Assembly (NCBI RefSeq): GCF_037479095.1
Contig: NZ_JBBGZW010000001.1
Location: 372,001-436,000, forward strand
DNA: 64,000 bases
From: Pantoea nemavictus
GTDB lineage: Bacteria > Pseudomonadota > Gammaproteobacteria > Enterobacterales > Enterobacteriaceae
Reading direction: 5' to 3'
The stretch's first letter is position 1. Every line of letters begins with the position of its first letter. Below, one piece after another: positions 8,618 to 18,038 of this stretch. The notes below the pieces were generated by a model that saw only the letters and a program-made list of their open reading frames with translations, had not been told where the DNA came from and did not search any database. A program made the translations under genes and the position numbers.

Positions 8618-9485
8618 GGTCGCTCTCCTCTTCTGCACCAAGATAGGCGGCTATCACTTTAGGATCGTGACGAATTTGCTGCGGCGTGCCCTGCGCAATC
8701 ACATCACCGTGATCCAGCACCACGATGTGGTCAGAAATGCGCATCACCATCGGCATGTCGTGTTCAATCAGCAACACGCTGATGCGATGATCGGCGCGCA
8801 GGCGATGCAAAATCTGGCTCAGCGCTTCGGTTTCCACCGGATTCAACCCAGCCGCTGGTTCGTCCAGGCAAATTAACTCTGGCCGCGTACACATGGCGCG
8901 CGCAATCTCCAGCCTGCGCTGCTGGCCATAAGAGAGCGTGCCCGCCAGCCGATTAGCGCTGGAGACCAAATCAACATTTTCCAGCCAGTAGAAGGCGCGA
9001 TCCAGCGCGCGGTTCTCCGCTTCGCGATAGCCGCGCGTGTTCAGTACACCCGCCAGCAACTGGCGATTAACCTTCATATGCTGCGCCACCAGCAGATTCT
9101 CAATCACCGACATCTCACGGAACAGGCGGATATTCTGGAAGGTGCGCGCCAGCCCAGCGCGGTTAACCAGATGCGCCCCGCCAAACATTTTGTACCAGAG
9201 ACGCGACCCCAGCCGTGCCGGATTAATCAAGTCTGCCGCATGGATTTTCTGCCCCAGCACCTGAATCACATCGGTGCTGCGCTGGTTAGCATTCAGCACA
9301 ATGCGGCCACCGCTCGCGCGATAAAAGCCGGTCAGGCAGTTAAACACCGTGGTTTTGCCTGCGCCGTTAGGGCCAATCAGCGAGGTGACCGAACCGCGTT
9401 CTACCGCCAGGCTGACATCATTCAACGCTTTAATGCCGCCGAAGCGCATCATCAGGTTGTTCACTTGCAGAATGGCATCACTCAT
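8610..9485 (-). CDS. livG: LivG, branched-chain amino-acid ABC transporter ATPase
   Basis: A 291-residue ATPase with Walker A GPNGAGKTT, signature LSYGQQRRLEIARAM, and Walker B LICLDEPAAGLNP, followed by the LivG/BCA-type C-terminal tail. The start at 9485 (MSDAILQVNNLMMRFGG) overlaps the 3' end of livM by eight bases. A 30-base upstream extension is open but lies within livM. It contains an insertion around residues 60-100 that is normal for LivG. Partner of LivF on the cytoplasmic face of the LivHM pore. Confidence 0.95.
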
Positions 9486-10758
9486 GACGCACTCCTTTGC
9501 GTAGCGGCACACCAACGCGCGCCGTGCGCACCAAACCGCGCGGCCGCCAAATCATCATCAGCACCATCAACATGCCGAACAGCAGCACGCGATACTCGGC
9601 AAAGCTGCGCAGCAGTTCAGGTGCCACCGTCAGGACAAATGCTGCCAGCACCACGCCCAACGTCGAACCCATACCGCCGAGCACCACAATGGCGAGGATC
9701 AGTGCCGATTCAAAAAAGGTAAACGAAGTGGGATTGACGAACCCCTGATAGCTGGCAAAAAACACCCCGGCAATGCCTGCCGTGGAAGCACCCAGCATGA
9801 AGGCGGAAAGCTTAACCAATACGTGATTGAGCCCCATCGCGCGGCAGGCAATTTCATCTTCACGCAGCGCTTCCCAGGCGCGGCCAATCGGCATGCGCGT
9901 CAGGCGATGCTTGATCCACAACACCAGCAGCACCACCAAAACCAGTACTACATAAATGAAGATAAACTTCATGTTTGGGTTGTAGGTGACATGGAAGAAC
10001 TCATGATACGGCACGCCGCCTTCGCGCGCGCGTCGGGCAAACTCAAGGCCGAAAAAGGTCGGCGACGGAACGGAAACACCGTTCGGACCGCCGGTAAAGG
10101 AGAGCCAGTTTGTCAGCACCAGACGGATAATTTCACCGAAGCCGAGGGTAACAATGGCCAGGTAATCGCCGTGCATGCGTAGCACAGGAAAACCGAGTAG
10201 CGCCCCGGCAAAGGCGGCCAGCAGCGCCGCCAGCGGCAGCATGCTCCAGAAACCCAAGCCAAGATATTGATAGCCCAGCGCCAGGCCGTATGCGCCGATG
10301 GCATAAAAGGCGACATAACCGAGATCGAGCAATCCGGCGAGGCCTACCACGATATTCAGGCCCAGCCCGAGCAGCACGTAAATCAGACCGAGAATCGCCA
10401 CCGTTAGCAGGTATTTGCTGGAGAGAAACGGAAAAGCCAGCGCCACGATCAGCAGCAGTGGCAATATCCAGCGCAAACGCGATCGATAGCCCGGATCGCG
10501 TACGTAAACGCCATCATCGCTACTGGCGAACCTGCGCATCATGCGCTGACCAAAGGGCGCGTGCACAAACAGGCTAAACAGCAAACGCCCCGCCATCACC
10601 ACGGCAACCAGCAGCGCCACGCGCTGTGGCGACAGTTTGAAACTGTAACCGTCAAGTACTACGCCAACGATCGGCCCAAATACCACTAGCGCTATCAGCC
10701 CCGCCAACAGCGTGTCGAGCAGTGCCTGGCGCAACGGATTTTGCGTCATTGCATTCAT
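9478..10758 (-). CDS. livM: LivM, branched-chain amino-acid ABC transporter permease
   Basis: A 426-residue membrane protein with the LivM-specific N-terminal hydrophobic domain (about residues 1-95) followed by the BPD_transp_2 permease core (GLGLNIVVGLAGLLDLGYVA, GGPNGVSVP, GRAWEALREDE, GGMGSTLGVV). The ATG at 10758 has GAGGAAG eight bases upstream; a TTG directly before it is less likely. It starts 10 bp after livH ends and overlaps livG. Confidence 0.95.
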   Translation of the reverse strand: MNAMTQNPLRQALLDTLLAGLIALVVFGPIVGVVLDGYSFKLSPQRVALLVAVVMAGRLLFSLFVHAPFGQRMMRRFASSDDGVYVRDPGYRSRLRWILPLLLIVALAFPFLSSKYLLTVAILGLIYVLLGLGLNIVVGLAGLLDLGYVAFYAIGAYGLALGYQYLGLGFWSMLPLAALLAAFAGALLGFPVLRMHGDYLAIVTLGFGEIIRLVLTNWLSFTGGPNGVSVPSPTFFGLEFARRAREGGVPYHEFFHVTYNPNMKFIFIYVVLVLVVLLVLWIKHRLTRMPIGRAWEALREDEIACRAMGLNHVLVKLSAFMLGASTAGIAGVFFASYQGFVNPTSFTFFESALILAIVVLGGMGSTLGVVLAAFVLTVAPELLRSFAEYRVLLFGMLMVLMMIWRPRGLVRTARVGVPLRKGVRHE

Positions 10759-10768
10759 CAAAGCTTCC

Positions 10769-11683
10769 TCACACTTTGGCGACCAGCGGTCGTCCCAGCA
10801 ATCCTTGCGGGCGGAAGATTAAAATCACCACCAGCAGCGAAAACGAGAACACATCTTTGTAATCCGAGTTCACCATGCCGGCGAACTGCGCTTCCGCCAC
10901 GCCAAGCAGTAATCCGCCCAGCATCGCGCCGGGCAGCGAACCGATACCGCCGAGCACCGCCGCCGTGAAGGCTTTAATACCAATGATAAATCCGGCATAG
11001 AAATCAAAGGTGCCGTAATTCATGGTCACCAGTACACCGGCTAATCCGGCCATCGCCGCACCAATCACAAACACCAGCGAGATAACGCGATCGGTGTTAA
11101 TACCGAGAATCGATGCCATGCGCCGATCTTGCTGCACCGCGCGGCAGATACGCCCCAACCTGGTGTACTGGATGATCCACGTCAGCAGAGCCATGCCGCA
11201 AAATGCCGCGATCAGGATAAAGATTTTGGTCCAGGTAATTTGCACCACGCCGCCATCAATCTCCATGCGCAGCACGCCGGTCAGCAGCGTTGGAATCCCC
11301 TGCTGATTCGGTCCCTGGCTGAGCTGCACGTAGTTCTGCAGAATCAGTGACATGCCGATCGCCGAAATCAGCGGCGCAAGGCGCGTGGAGTTACGCAGCG
11401 GCCGATAGGCAATACGTTCAATCGCCCAGCCATAGGCTGAGGTAACAATGATGGTGAAGATCAGGGTGCCGAAAATCAGCAGCGGAAAGGAGTGAATGCC
11501 GAAAAAGCTGAGCAGCGATAAGCCAATGGCGCACAGATAGGCGGAGATCATATACACCTCGCCGTGGGCGAAGTTGATCATCCCGATGATGCCGTAAACC
11601 ATGGTGTAGCCGATGGCGATCAAGCCATAAACCGCCCCCAGTGTTAAACCGTTAATCAGTTGCTGTAAGAAAAAGGCGTCCAT
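10769..11683 (-). CDS. livH: LivH, branched-chain amino-acid ABC transporter permease
   Basis: A 304-residue permease with typical LivH features: LINGLTLGAVYGLIAIGYTM, GMINFAHGEVYMI, RPLRNSTRLAPLISAIGMSL and GGIGSLPGAMLGG. About eight membrane segments. It pairs with LivM to form the pore. It follows livK after 82 bases that contain a GC-rich hairpin, so the binding protein can be made in excess over the membrane parts. Confidence 0.95.
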   Translation of the reverse strand: MDAFFLQQLINGLTLGAVYGLIAIGYTMVYGIIGMINFAHGEVYMISAYLCAIGLSLLSFFGIHSFPLLIFGTLIFTIIVTSAYGWAIERIAYRPLRNSTRLAPLISAIGMSLILQNYVQLSQGPNQQGIPTLLTGVLRMEIDGGVVQITWTKIFILIAAFCGMALLTWIIQYTRLGRICRAVQQDRRMASILGINTDRVISLVFVIGAAMAGLAGVLVTMNYGTFDFYAGFIIGIKAFTAAVLGGIGSLPGAMLGGLLLGVAEAQFAGMVNSDYKDVFSFSLLVVILIFRPQGLLGRPLVAKV

Positions 11684-11734
11684 AATGTCGTCTCGTACTC
11701 AATGGGAGCGCACAGCTCGCGCTCAATCGCGAAT

Positions 11735-11755
11735 GGCCCCGCACGTTGCGGGGCC
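11735..11755 (-). terminator. livK-livH intergenic hairpin (attenuating or mRNA-stabilising)
   Basis: Nine-bp GC stem (GGCCCCGCA / TGCGGGGCC) with a three-base loop and no T run. It lies between the binding-protein gene and the permease genes. It is more likely to stabilise livK mRNA or partly stop transcription than to end the operon. Confidence 0.5.
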
Positions 11756-11765
11756 GCGTGGCCGA

Positions 11766-12881
11766 TTACAGCTGGTGGTATTTGCCTTTGTCGTCCCATT
11801 GATAAACGACGTAATCCGAGACTTTAAGATCGCCTTTACCATCCCAGGCTTTTTTGCCCATCACGGTGTCGACGCTATTCGCTTTCAGCCATTCGCTGGC
11901 CTTCGCATTGTCTTTTCCTGCCGCTTTGTAGGCAGCCGCCAGCGTCTGTACTGAAGCGTAGGCATATAAGGTGTAACCTTCTGGTTCGAAACCACCGGCG
12001 CGGAATTTCTCAATCACGGCTTTGCCATCGGCAATGGTGCGCGGATCGTTGCCAAAGGTCATATACACACCTTTGGTGTATTGCGGTCCGCCTGCCGCCG
12101 TCACCATCTCTTCGGTGACGATGCAATCACCGGAGAAGAAGGCCGCATTCACGCCCTGCTCACGCATCTGGCGCACCAGCGGGCCGGCTTCCGGATGGCA
12201 TCCGCCGAAATAGACCACGTCCGGTTTCAGCGCACCGATTTTGGTTACCAGCGCATTGAAATCTTTCTCACCGCGCGACAGTCCTTCATACAGCACTTCT
12301 TTCACGCCGCGCTTCTCGAGCGAGGCTTTGGTGGCATCCGCTAAGCCCTGGCCGTATGTGTCTTTGTCATGAATAATGACCACTTTCTTCGCCTTGAGCT
12401 TGTCGATGATGTAGTCAGCGGCGATCGCGCCCTGCTGGTCATCACGCCCACACATGCGGAACATGGTTTTCATGCCGCGTTCAGTAATTTTCGGGTTGGT
12501 TGATCCGGGCGTGATCGCCAGAACGCCAGCTTCATCATAGACTTCCGACGCCGGCATAGTGGATGAGGAGCAGAAGTGGCCGACTACCGCCATCACTTTG
12601 TCTTGATCGACCAAGCGGTTGGCGACCGAGACCGCCTGCTTCGGTTCACAGGCATCATCGCCCTGCACCAGCACAATTTTTTCACCGTTAATACCGCCGG
12701 CGGCATTAATGTCTTCCGCGGCCTGGCTCGCGCCTTTCCAGTATTGCGCGCCATAGGTCGCATTGGGCCCAGAGAACGGACCGGCCACACCAATTTTAAT
12801 ATCTGCCTGAGCGTAAAAGGCCACGCTTAAACAACCTGCTATCGCCACCTTCATTGGGTGTTTTATGAATTTCAAAGACAT
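11766..12881 (-). CDS. livK: Branched-chain amino-acid periplasmic binding protein
   Basis: A 371-residue type I periplasmic binding protein. The start at 12881 (MSLKFIKHPMKVAIAGC) gives a signal peptide with cleavage near YAQA-DIK; GAGG precedes the ATG. Conserved LivJ/LivK features: GPFSGPNATYG, the CEPKQAVSVANR segment, GHFCSSSTMPAS with the cysteines and serines that contact ligand, and ANSVDTVMG near the end. It delivers Leu/Ile/Val (ligand preference cannot be told from LivJ to LivK by eye). It is the first gene of livKHMGF. Confidence 0.92.
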   Translation of the reverse strand: MSLKFIKHPMKVAIAGCLSVAFYAQADIKIGVAGPFSGPNATYGAQYWKGASQAAEDINAAGGINGEKIVLVQGDDACEPKQAVSVANRLVDQDKVMAVVGHFCSSSTMPASEVYDEAGVLAITPGSTNPKITERGMKTMFRMCGRDDQQGAIAADYIIDKLKAKKVVIIHDKDTYGQGLADATKASLEKRGVKEVLYEGLSRGEKDFNALVTKIGALKPDVVYFGGCHPEAGPLVRQMREQGVNAAFFSGDCIVTEEMVTAAGGPQYTKGVYMTFGNDPRTIADGKAVIEKFRAGGFEPEGYTLYAYASVQTLAAAYKAAGKDNAKASEWLKANSVDTVMGKKAWDGKGDLKVSDYVVYQWDDKGKYHQL

Positions 12882-12984
12882 GCTTTCAATCCTCAACGGG
12901 TCAGGAACGGAGCCATACCACGGCCTGGGAGAAATCAATTTCTGAAACTGCGGCAGAACAGAGTGCGGCCTATAAAACCCGAAG

Positions 12985-13004
12985 GATCGCCATGCATGGC
13001 GACC
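12985..13004. repeat. GTCGCCAT/ATGGCGAC palindromic unit
   Basis: GATCGCCATGCATGGCGACC, a near-perfect palindrome of the short family scattered between genes in this window. Others lie at 4747-4766, 40775-40795, 41135-41155, 46774-46793, 50705-50721, 54346-54362 and 54496-54515. Confidence 0.7.
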
Positions 13005-13052
13005 TGCTTTCAGTCACGCATCAATGCGCGCCCTGAACTCAACAGCATAGGT

Positions 13053-13235
13053 TTATGAAGGCCACGGTTGAAAATTAAGCAATAACCTCGCCAACTCACG
13101 AAAACGCGGGCGATTTTTTGCATTGGCATCGCTCCAGGACTGGAGACACGCGATGTAACATCCCTGCTGATCATAAACATAGCTAAGGTTACGCCAGGCA
13201 CCAGCACCGCGATGGTGCAGAATGCGGTCGATCAC
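13053..13235 (-). CDS. Small hypothetical protein, about 60 residues
   Basis: Not recognised. GTG start at 13235 with GATGAAGAA ahead of it. The product (GAGAWRNLSYVYDQQGCYIA ... RFRELARLLLNFQPW) has protein-like composition with several aromatic and Leu/Arg pairs. It lies in the 430-bp gap between livK and amn, divergent from amn. It may be a real small gene, a remnant of a longer one, or chance. Confidence 0.4.
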   Translation of the reverse strand: MIDRILHHRGAGAWRNLSYVYDQQGCYIACLQSWSDANAKNRPRFRELARLLLNFQPWPS

Positions 13236-13310
13236 AGATTCTTCATCGTTGTGAAGCGTTTATCCGCTATGCTCTGGTGAAAACGGTCCACGTTTCCTGA
13301 AGGAGAACCC

Positions 13311-14759
13311 ATGAATACACAACGGAACGGATTGAGCAGCCAGCAAGCGCTGGACGAATTAGAGCGTCTGTACGACACGGCCGTTGATGCCTTGCGCAAC
13401 GCGATTCGCGATTTCACTGCCAGCGGGCAGCTGCCGGATGAAGCGGCTCGCCAGCAAGGGCTGTTTGTTTACCCGCAGCTGCGCATTACCTGGCTGGGCG
13501 AAGGCCCGCAGAAAAACCGCACTCGCGCATGGGGACGCTTTACCCATACCGGCAGCTATAGCACCACCATTACGCGTCCGGCGCTGTTGCGCCACTATCT
13601 CAGTGAGCAGCTGCAGATGCTGGAGAAAGAGTATGAGGTGCTGATTGAAGTGGAGCCGTCACAGCAGGAGATTCCTTATCCTTATGTGATTGACGGCCTG
13701 TCGCTCGATCGCTCAATGAGCGCCAGCATCGCCCGCCACTTCCCCACCACCGAACTGTCACAGATTGGCGATGAAACCGCCGATGGCCTATTCCATGCCA
13801 ATGCGATTTTCCCGCTGTCGCATTTTGATGCGCTGCGTACCGATTTCTCGCTGGCGCGCCTGCGTCATTACACCGGCACCGGCGTTGAGCACTTCCAGCC
13901 GTTCGTGCTGTTCACCAACTACACACGCTATGTTGATGAGTTTGTGCGCTGGGCCATTGAGCAGGTGCAAGACCCCAATACGCCTTATGACAGCCTAGCC
14001 TGCGCCGGTGACGTGGTGATCACCGCGGATACCCAGGATCCGACCGCAATGATGTCCGATCTGGCGTGGAAGAAGCATCAAATGCCCGCCTGGCACCTGA
14101 CTTCGCCTAATCGTCGCGGTATTACGCTGGTCAATATTGGCGTTGGTCCGTCCAATGCAAAAACCATCTGCGACCATCTGGCGGTGATTCGCCCGCATGC
14201 CTGGCTGATGATTGGTCACTGCGGCGGCCTGCGCGAAAGCCAGACCATCGGCGATTACGTGCTGGCACATGCCTACCTGCGCGATGACCATGTGCTGGAT
14301 AGCGTATTGCCGCCCGATATCCCGATCCCCAGCATCGCCGAAGTACAGCGTGCGCTGTATGACGCCACCAAAGCAGTGAGTGGTATGCCGGGTGAGGAAG
14401 TTAAGCAGCGTCTGCGCACCGGCACTGTCGTCACCACCGATGATCGTAACTGGGAGCTGCGCTACTCCGCTTCTGCGCTGCGCTTCAACCTGAGCCGCGC
14501 CGTGGCGGTTGATATGGAAAGCGCCACCATCGCTGCGCAGGGTTACCGCTTCCGCGTGCCGTATGGCACGTTGCTGTGCGTGTCCGATAAACCGCTGCAC
14601 GGCGAGATCAAACTGCCCGGTCAGGCAAACCGCTTCTATGAAGGGGCGATATCTGAGCACCTGCAGATCGGCATCTGCGCGGTGGAACTGCTGCGTGCCG
14701 AGGGCGATAAGCTGCACTCAAGGAAGCTCAGAACCTTCAACGAGCCGCCGTTTAGATAG
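13311..14759 (+). CDS. amn: AMP nucleosidase
   Basis: A 482-residue cytoplasmic enzyme, nearly the E. coli length. It hydrolyses AMP to adenine and ribose 5-phosphate, helping to set adenylate pools. The N-terminal AMN-specific domain (about 1-170, including RAWGRFTHTGSYSTTITRP) precedes a nucleoside-phosphorylase-like fold with NIGVGPSNAKTICDHLAV, HAWLMIGHCGGLRE and VAVDMESATIAAQGYRFRVP (the E binds the ribose). The ATG at 13311 has GAAGGAG ahead. A GC hairpin follows at 14770-14791. In E. coli it also lies near yeeO and tRNA-Asn genes. Confidence 0.97.
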   Translation: MNTQRNGLSSQQALDELERLYDTAVDALRNAIRDFTASGQLPDEAARQQGLFVYPQLRITWLGEGPQKNRTRAWGRFTHTGSYSTTITRPALLRHYLSEQLQMLEKEYEVLIEVEPSQQEIPYPYVIDGLSLDRSMSASIARHFPTTELSQIGDETADGLFHANAIFPLSHFDALRTDFSLARLRHYTGTGVEHFQPFVLFTNYTRYVDEFVRWAIEQVQDPNTPYDSLACAGDVVITADTQDPTAMMSDLAWKKHQMPAWHLTSPNRRGITLVNIGVGPSNAKTICDHLAVIRPHAWLMIGHCGGLRESQTIGDYVLAHAYLRDDHVLDSVLPPDIPIPSIAEVQRALYDATKAVSGMPGEEVKQRLRTGTVVTTDDRNWELRYSASALRFNLSRAVAVDMESATIAAQGYRFRVPYGTLLCVSDKPLHGEIKLPGQANRFYEGAISEHLQIGICAVELLRAEGDKLHSRKLRTFNEPPFR

Positions 14760-14769
14760 TCATGATGAG

Positions 14770-14791
14770 TTCCGGCCCTTGAGGGCCGGAA
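14770..14791 (+). terminator. Hairpin after amn
   Basis: TTCCGGCCC / GGGCCGGAA stem with a TTGA loop 10 bases after the amn stop. There is no T run, so it is a weak or factor-assisted terminator. It also sits at the end of the converging coiled-coil gene. Confidence 0.5.
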
Positions 14792-14803
14792 CAGTAAAGC
14801 GCG

Positions 14804-15241
14804 TCATGACATTTTCAAAACGATATTCTGAACAAACCACGCCAACACCAGAAGGCAAGTCGGTAACATGATTTTCCAGGTAAGGCTGTTATTTAACTGA
14901 GAAATTTTATCGTTCAACTGATTGAATCTTTCATCAACCTTGTCGAACTTTTTATCAATCCTTTCGAACTTTTTATCGATGCTGTCGAACTTTTTATCAG
15001 CGTTGTCGAACCTCTGATCAAATTTCTCTTCCATCCGCTCAAACTTTTTATCGATACGTTTTTCAAGTTCCCCCAGTTCTCCCATGATTTCGAAACGCAT
15101 AACAGCCTGCTCGGTTCGTACCGTTTCAATATCCGCTTTTGTCGCAAAATGTTCTGAACGCGCGGTTAGCACCGCCACATCCATCTGAATCTGCTGGGTA
15201 GTTTTTTCCAGCTGTTCGACCCGTTTGGTTAACTGTTCCAT
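14804..15241 (-). CDS. Coiled-coil protein with C-terminal membrane anchor
   Basis: A 145-residue protein of unknown function. The start at 15241 is chosen because AAGGAG lies eight bases ahead; a longer frame to 15319 lacks this. Residues about 1-40 form a coiled coil (MEQLTKRVEQLEKTTQQIQ). The middle consists of near-exact heptad repeats (KKFDSID, KKFERID, KKFDKVD, ERFNQLN), visible in the DNA as 21-bp tandem repeats. A single hydrophobic helix (IMLPTCLLVLAWFVQNIVL) ends the protein. It is predicted to be a tail-anchored inner-membrane protein. It resembles DUF1640/XhlA-like small coiled-coil anchors in shape only. Repeat number may vary between strains. Confidence 0.75.
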   Translation of the reverse strand: MEQLTKRVEQLEKTTQQIQMDVAVLTARSEHFATKADIETVRTEQAVMRFEIMGELGELEKRIDKKFERMEEKFDQRFDNADKKFDSIDKKFERIDKKFDKVDERFNQLNDKISQLNNSLTWKIMLPTCLLVLAWFVQNIVLKMS

Positions 15242-15549
15242 TTGCCGATCTCCTTTGTAACCCGCATCAAAAATTAGCGGTGGGAACACACGAGTTGTAG
15301 CGCTAATGGGGTAATCCATTACCGAATCCTCTTCTATAGCCTTGATTCACTCTTTCCACCACACCCGTAGTGAAACAGATTTGCACGGCGTTGACATTCC
15401 ACGATCCCGCCATTCACAGCACTATTTTAGCGGGCAAGATTAAACAACAAGCACAGCGTGAACGGGCGCAAGCGGGATGAGAAGCGGGAATTAAAAAGAA
15501 GTGCGAGGACTCACGCAGAAAATCAGCAGAGGATTGCAACAGCAGACAC

Positions 15550-15569
15550 GGAAGCCCGAGCGGGCTTCC
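15550..15569 (-). terminator. Hairpin after purine permease
   Basis: GGAAGCCCG / CGGGCTTCC with a two-base loop, 12 bases beyond the permease stop. No clear U tract on the minus side. Confidence 0.55.
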
Positions 15570-15581
15570 GTTAAGTAAGAC

Positions 15582-16883
15582 TTACGCGCTCAGCCAACCC
15601 AGTTTGATCACAAACAGAATCGACAGAATAATCAGCGCCGGATTAACCTCTTTGGTGCGACCGCTGAGCAGCTTAACCACCGTCCAGGTAATGAAACCAA
15701 ACGCAATACCGTTGGCGATGGAGTAGGTCAGTGGCATGGTCAACGCCGTCACGGTAACCGGTGCCGCGGTGGTGATGTCTTTCCAGTCAATATCCGCTAA
15801 ACCAGACGCCATCAGCACCGCTACAAACAGCAGCGCAGGTGCAGTTGCATACACAGGAACGCTGCCCGCCAGCGGGGAGAAGAACAGGCTCAGCAGGAAC
15901 AGAATCGCTACCACAATCGCCGTCAAACCCGTGCGGCCACCGGCGCTGACGCCCGCAGCAGATTCCACATAGCTGGTGGTGGTTGAGGTACCGAGCAGCG
16001 AACCGAACAGCGCTGCGGCGCTATCGGCAATCAGCGCACGGCCCATTTTCGGCACGTTACCCTTCTCATCCGCTAAACCCGCGCGCTTGGTCACGCCCAG
16101 TAATGTCCCGGTGTTATCGAAAACGTCAACGAACAGGAAGGCGAAAATCACGCTGACCAGCCCCACGTTGAAGGCACCCGCGATATCCAGCTGCATAAAG
16201 GTTGGCGCGATGGAGGGCGGAGCGGAGAACACGCCGCCAAATGGCGTCAGGCCAATGCCCATCGAAATGAACGTCACCACCAGAATACCGATCAGCACCG
16301 CACCGGTGACGCGACGCGCTTCCAGCACCACAATGATGAAGAAGCCGAGCAGCGCCAGCAGCGGACCCGGTTTGGTCAGATCGCCCAGGCCAACCAGCGT
16401 GGCTGGGTTATCCACCACGATACCCGCGCCTTCCAGGGCGATAATCGCCAGGAACAGACCGATACCTGCGCCAATACCAGCCCGCAGCGGCAGCGGAATG
16501 CTGTTAATAATCCACTCACGAATTTTGAAAAGCGACATGGCAAAGAAGATCACCGCCGACAAGAACACCGCGCCGAGCGCGACTTGCCACGTGTAACCCA
16601 TATGCAGAACCACGGTATAGGTAAAGAAGGCGTTGAGGCCCATACCCGGCGCGAGCGCAATCGGATAGTTAGCGATCAGACCCATTAATACGCAGCCAAT
16701 CGCCGCCGCCAGACAGGTCGCCACGAAGACCGCCCCTTTATCCATGCCAGTTGCACCGAGAATGCTCGGGTTAACAAACAGGATATAAGCCATTGCCAGG
16801 AAGGTGGTGAGACCCGCAATGATTTCGGTGCGAACCGTTGTGTTATGCGCTTTTAATTTGAAGAGTTTTTCTAACATCATCAT
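15582..16883 (-). CDS. NCS2-family purine permease (adenine/hypoxanthine-guanine type)
   Basis: A 433-residue inner-membrane proton symporter of the AzgA-like NCS2 branch. Conserved segments: TEIIAGLTTFLAMAYILFVN, ALAPGMGLNAFFTY, DVFDNTGTLLGV, TSTTTSYVESAAGVSAGGRT. About 12-14 membrane segments. It is closest by eye to AdeP/AdeQ and PbuG-type carriers, so the substrate is adenine or hypoxanthine/guanine; which one cannot be told. Three ATG codons in a row (16883, 16880, 16877) make the exact start uncertain. A PurR-like operator about 150 bp upstream supports a purine role. Confidence 0.9.
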   Translation of the reverse strand: MMMLEKLFKLKAHNTTVRTEIIAGLTTFLAMAYILFVNPSILGATGMDKGAVFVATCLAAAIGCVLMGLIANYPIALAPGMGLNAFFTYTVVLHMGYTWQVALGAVFLSAVIFFAMSLFKIREWIINSIPLPLRAGIGAGIGLFLAIIALEGAGIVVDNPATLVGLGDLTKPGPLLALLGFFIIVVLEARRVTGAVLIGILVVTFISMGIGLTPFGGVFSAPPSIAPTFMQLDIAGAFNVGLVSVIFAFLFVDVFDNTGTLLGVTKRAGLADEKGNVPKMGRALIADSAAALFGSLLGTSTTTSYVESAAGVSAGGRTGLTAIVVAILFLLSLFFSPLAGSVPVYATAPALLFVAVLMASGLADIDWKDITTAAPVTVTALTMPLTYSIANGIAFGFITWTVVKLLSGRTKEVNPALIILSILFVIKLGWLSA

Positions 16884-17035
16884 CTCTCATGAGCGGAGTC
16901 GGCACGAATGCGCGCGCTCCTTGCCAATGTGGTTTACATGCTTATTGTTGTATTGAAAGCGAAGCAAACTGGACAAAAGGTGGTAAAACCTTCCGCTTTC
17001 CCCTGTCCATATAGCAATAGCTATGCCACTCTCCG

Positions 17036-17051
17036 ACGCAATCGATTACGT
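17036..17051. promoter_or_regulatory. Candidate PurR box
   Basis: ACGCAATCGATTACGT matches 13 of 16 positions of the PurR consensus ACGCAAACGTTTGCGT, with the central CG intact. It lies in the gap between the purine permease (minus) and the response regulator (plus), about 150 bp from the permease start. Confidence 0.55.
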
Positions 17052-17291
17052 TTTCAATTGCGGTTACGGTTAGGATAATTCTGAACCAGAACGAGGCGCG
17101 ATTATGGTGCATTGCACCGGCGCCGCGCAATCGTTTTCCCCTCTGGCTGTTCAACGCTCAAAATATTGCGGCACTGCACGCTTTCGCACTCTGCCAGGCG
17201 ATGGCGCTCACGTTTCTGTTGCCTGAATCAGCAGGTAAAAAACCGCGGGTTACACTGCTTTTAACCCTTTCGTAACAAAAGAGGCGCGTCC

Positions 17292-18038
17292 ATGAAGCCC
17301 GCGATTCTGGTGGTTGATGATGATCGTGCAGTGTGCGAACTGCTGCACGATGTGTTGAATGAGCATGTGTTTACCGTTTATAGCTGCCATCAGGGTAAAG
17401 ATGCGCTGGCGCTGCTGGCCCAGCATCCGGACATTTCGCTGGTAATGCTGGATATGATGCTGCCTGATACCAACGGTTTGCTGGTGCTGCAGCAGATGCA
17501 GCGGCAACGACCCGACCTGCTGGTGATCATGCTAACCGGCATGGGATCAGAGGCGGATATGGTAGTCGGACTGGAAATGGGGGCCGACGATTACATCGCC
17601 AAACCCTTTAATCCGCGCGTGGTGGTGGCGCGTGCGCGTGCGGCCCTACGCCGCTGCGGTCGGCTGACGCAGCCAGAATATTTAGCGGATGAGGGCTGGC
17701 AATTTAACGGTTGGCGTCTGGATGATGCGCGCTGTCAGTTATTCAATCCACAACGTGAAAATGTGCCACTGACGCAGGGAGAATATGCCCTGTTGCGCGC
17801 GCTGGTGGCGCACGCGCGAAAAGTGTTAACCCGCGATCAGCTGCTGGAGCTGACGCACAGCGAGAGTCTTGAGGTGTTCGATCGCACTATAGATGTGCTG
17901 ATTATGCGTCTGCGGCGCAAAATAGAAGCCAATCCGCATCAGCCCAGCCTGATCCGTACTATTCGCGGGCTCGGCTACGTCTTCTCCGCCGACGTAATGC
18001 GCCCCTCGTCCGCAGCGCGCGAAACGCAGATTGCCTGA
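17292..18038 (+). CDS. OmpR-family response regulator
   Basis: A 248-residue DNA-binding regulator. Receiver domain 1-115 with acidic pocket VVDDDRA, phosphoacceptor Asp in VMLDMMLPD (about residue 54), Thr in VIMLTGMGS and Lys in YIAKPFNP. The C-terminal winged helix (about 135-235) has LTQGEYALLRALV, DRTIDVLIMRLRRKIE and LIRTIRGLGYVF. ATG at 17292 with GAGG ahead. Its 3' end overlaps the converging PfkB kinase gene by 64 bp. The nearest possible kinase partner is the hybrid histidine kinase at 24.5 kb, on the far side of the sugar operon, so both probably control that operon. Confidence 0.92.
   Translation: MKPAILVVDDDRAVCELLHDVLNEHVFTVYSCHQGKDALALLAQHPDISLVMLDMMLPDTNGLLVLQQMQRQRPDLLVIMLTGMGSEADMVVGLEMGADDYIAKPFNPRVVVARARAALRRCGRLTQPEYLADEGWQFNGWRLDDARCQLFNPQRENVPLTQGEYALLRALVAHARKVLTRDQLLELTHSESLEVFDRTIDVLIMRLRRKIEANPHQPSLIRTIRGLGYVFSADVMRPSSAARETQIA

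Noticed and set aside
16942..17154. 70-codon minus-strand frame in the permease/regulator gap
   Set aside because: No ribosome site and it covers the PurR-like box; better read as a control region.
17975..18038. Frameshift suspected at the regulator/kinase overlap
   Set aside because: Both proteins end naturally after complete domains; the overlap is simple tail-to-tail packing.
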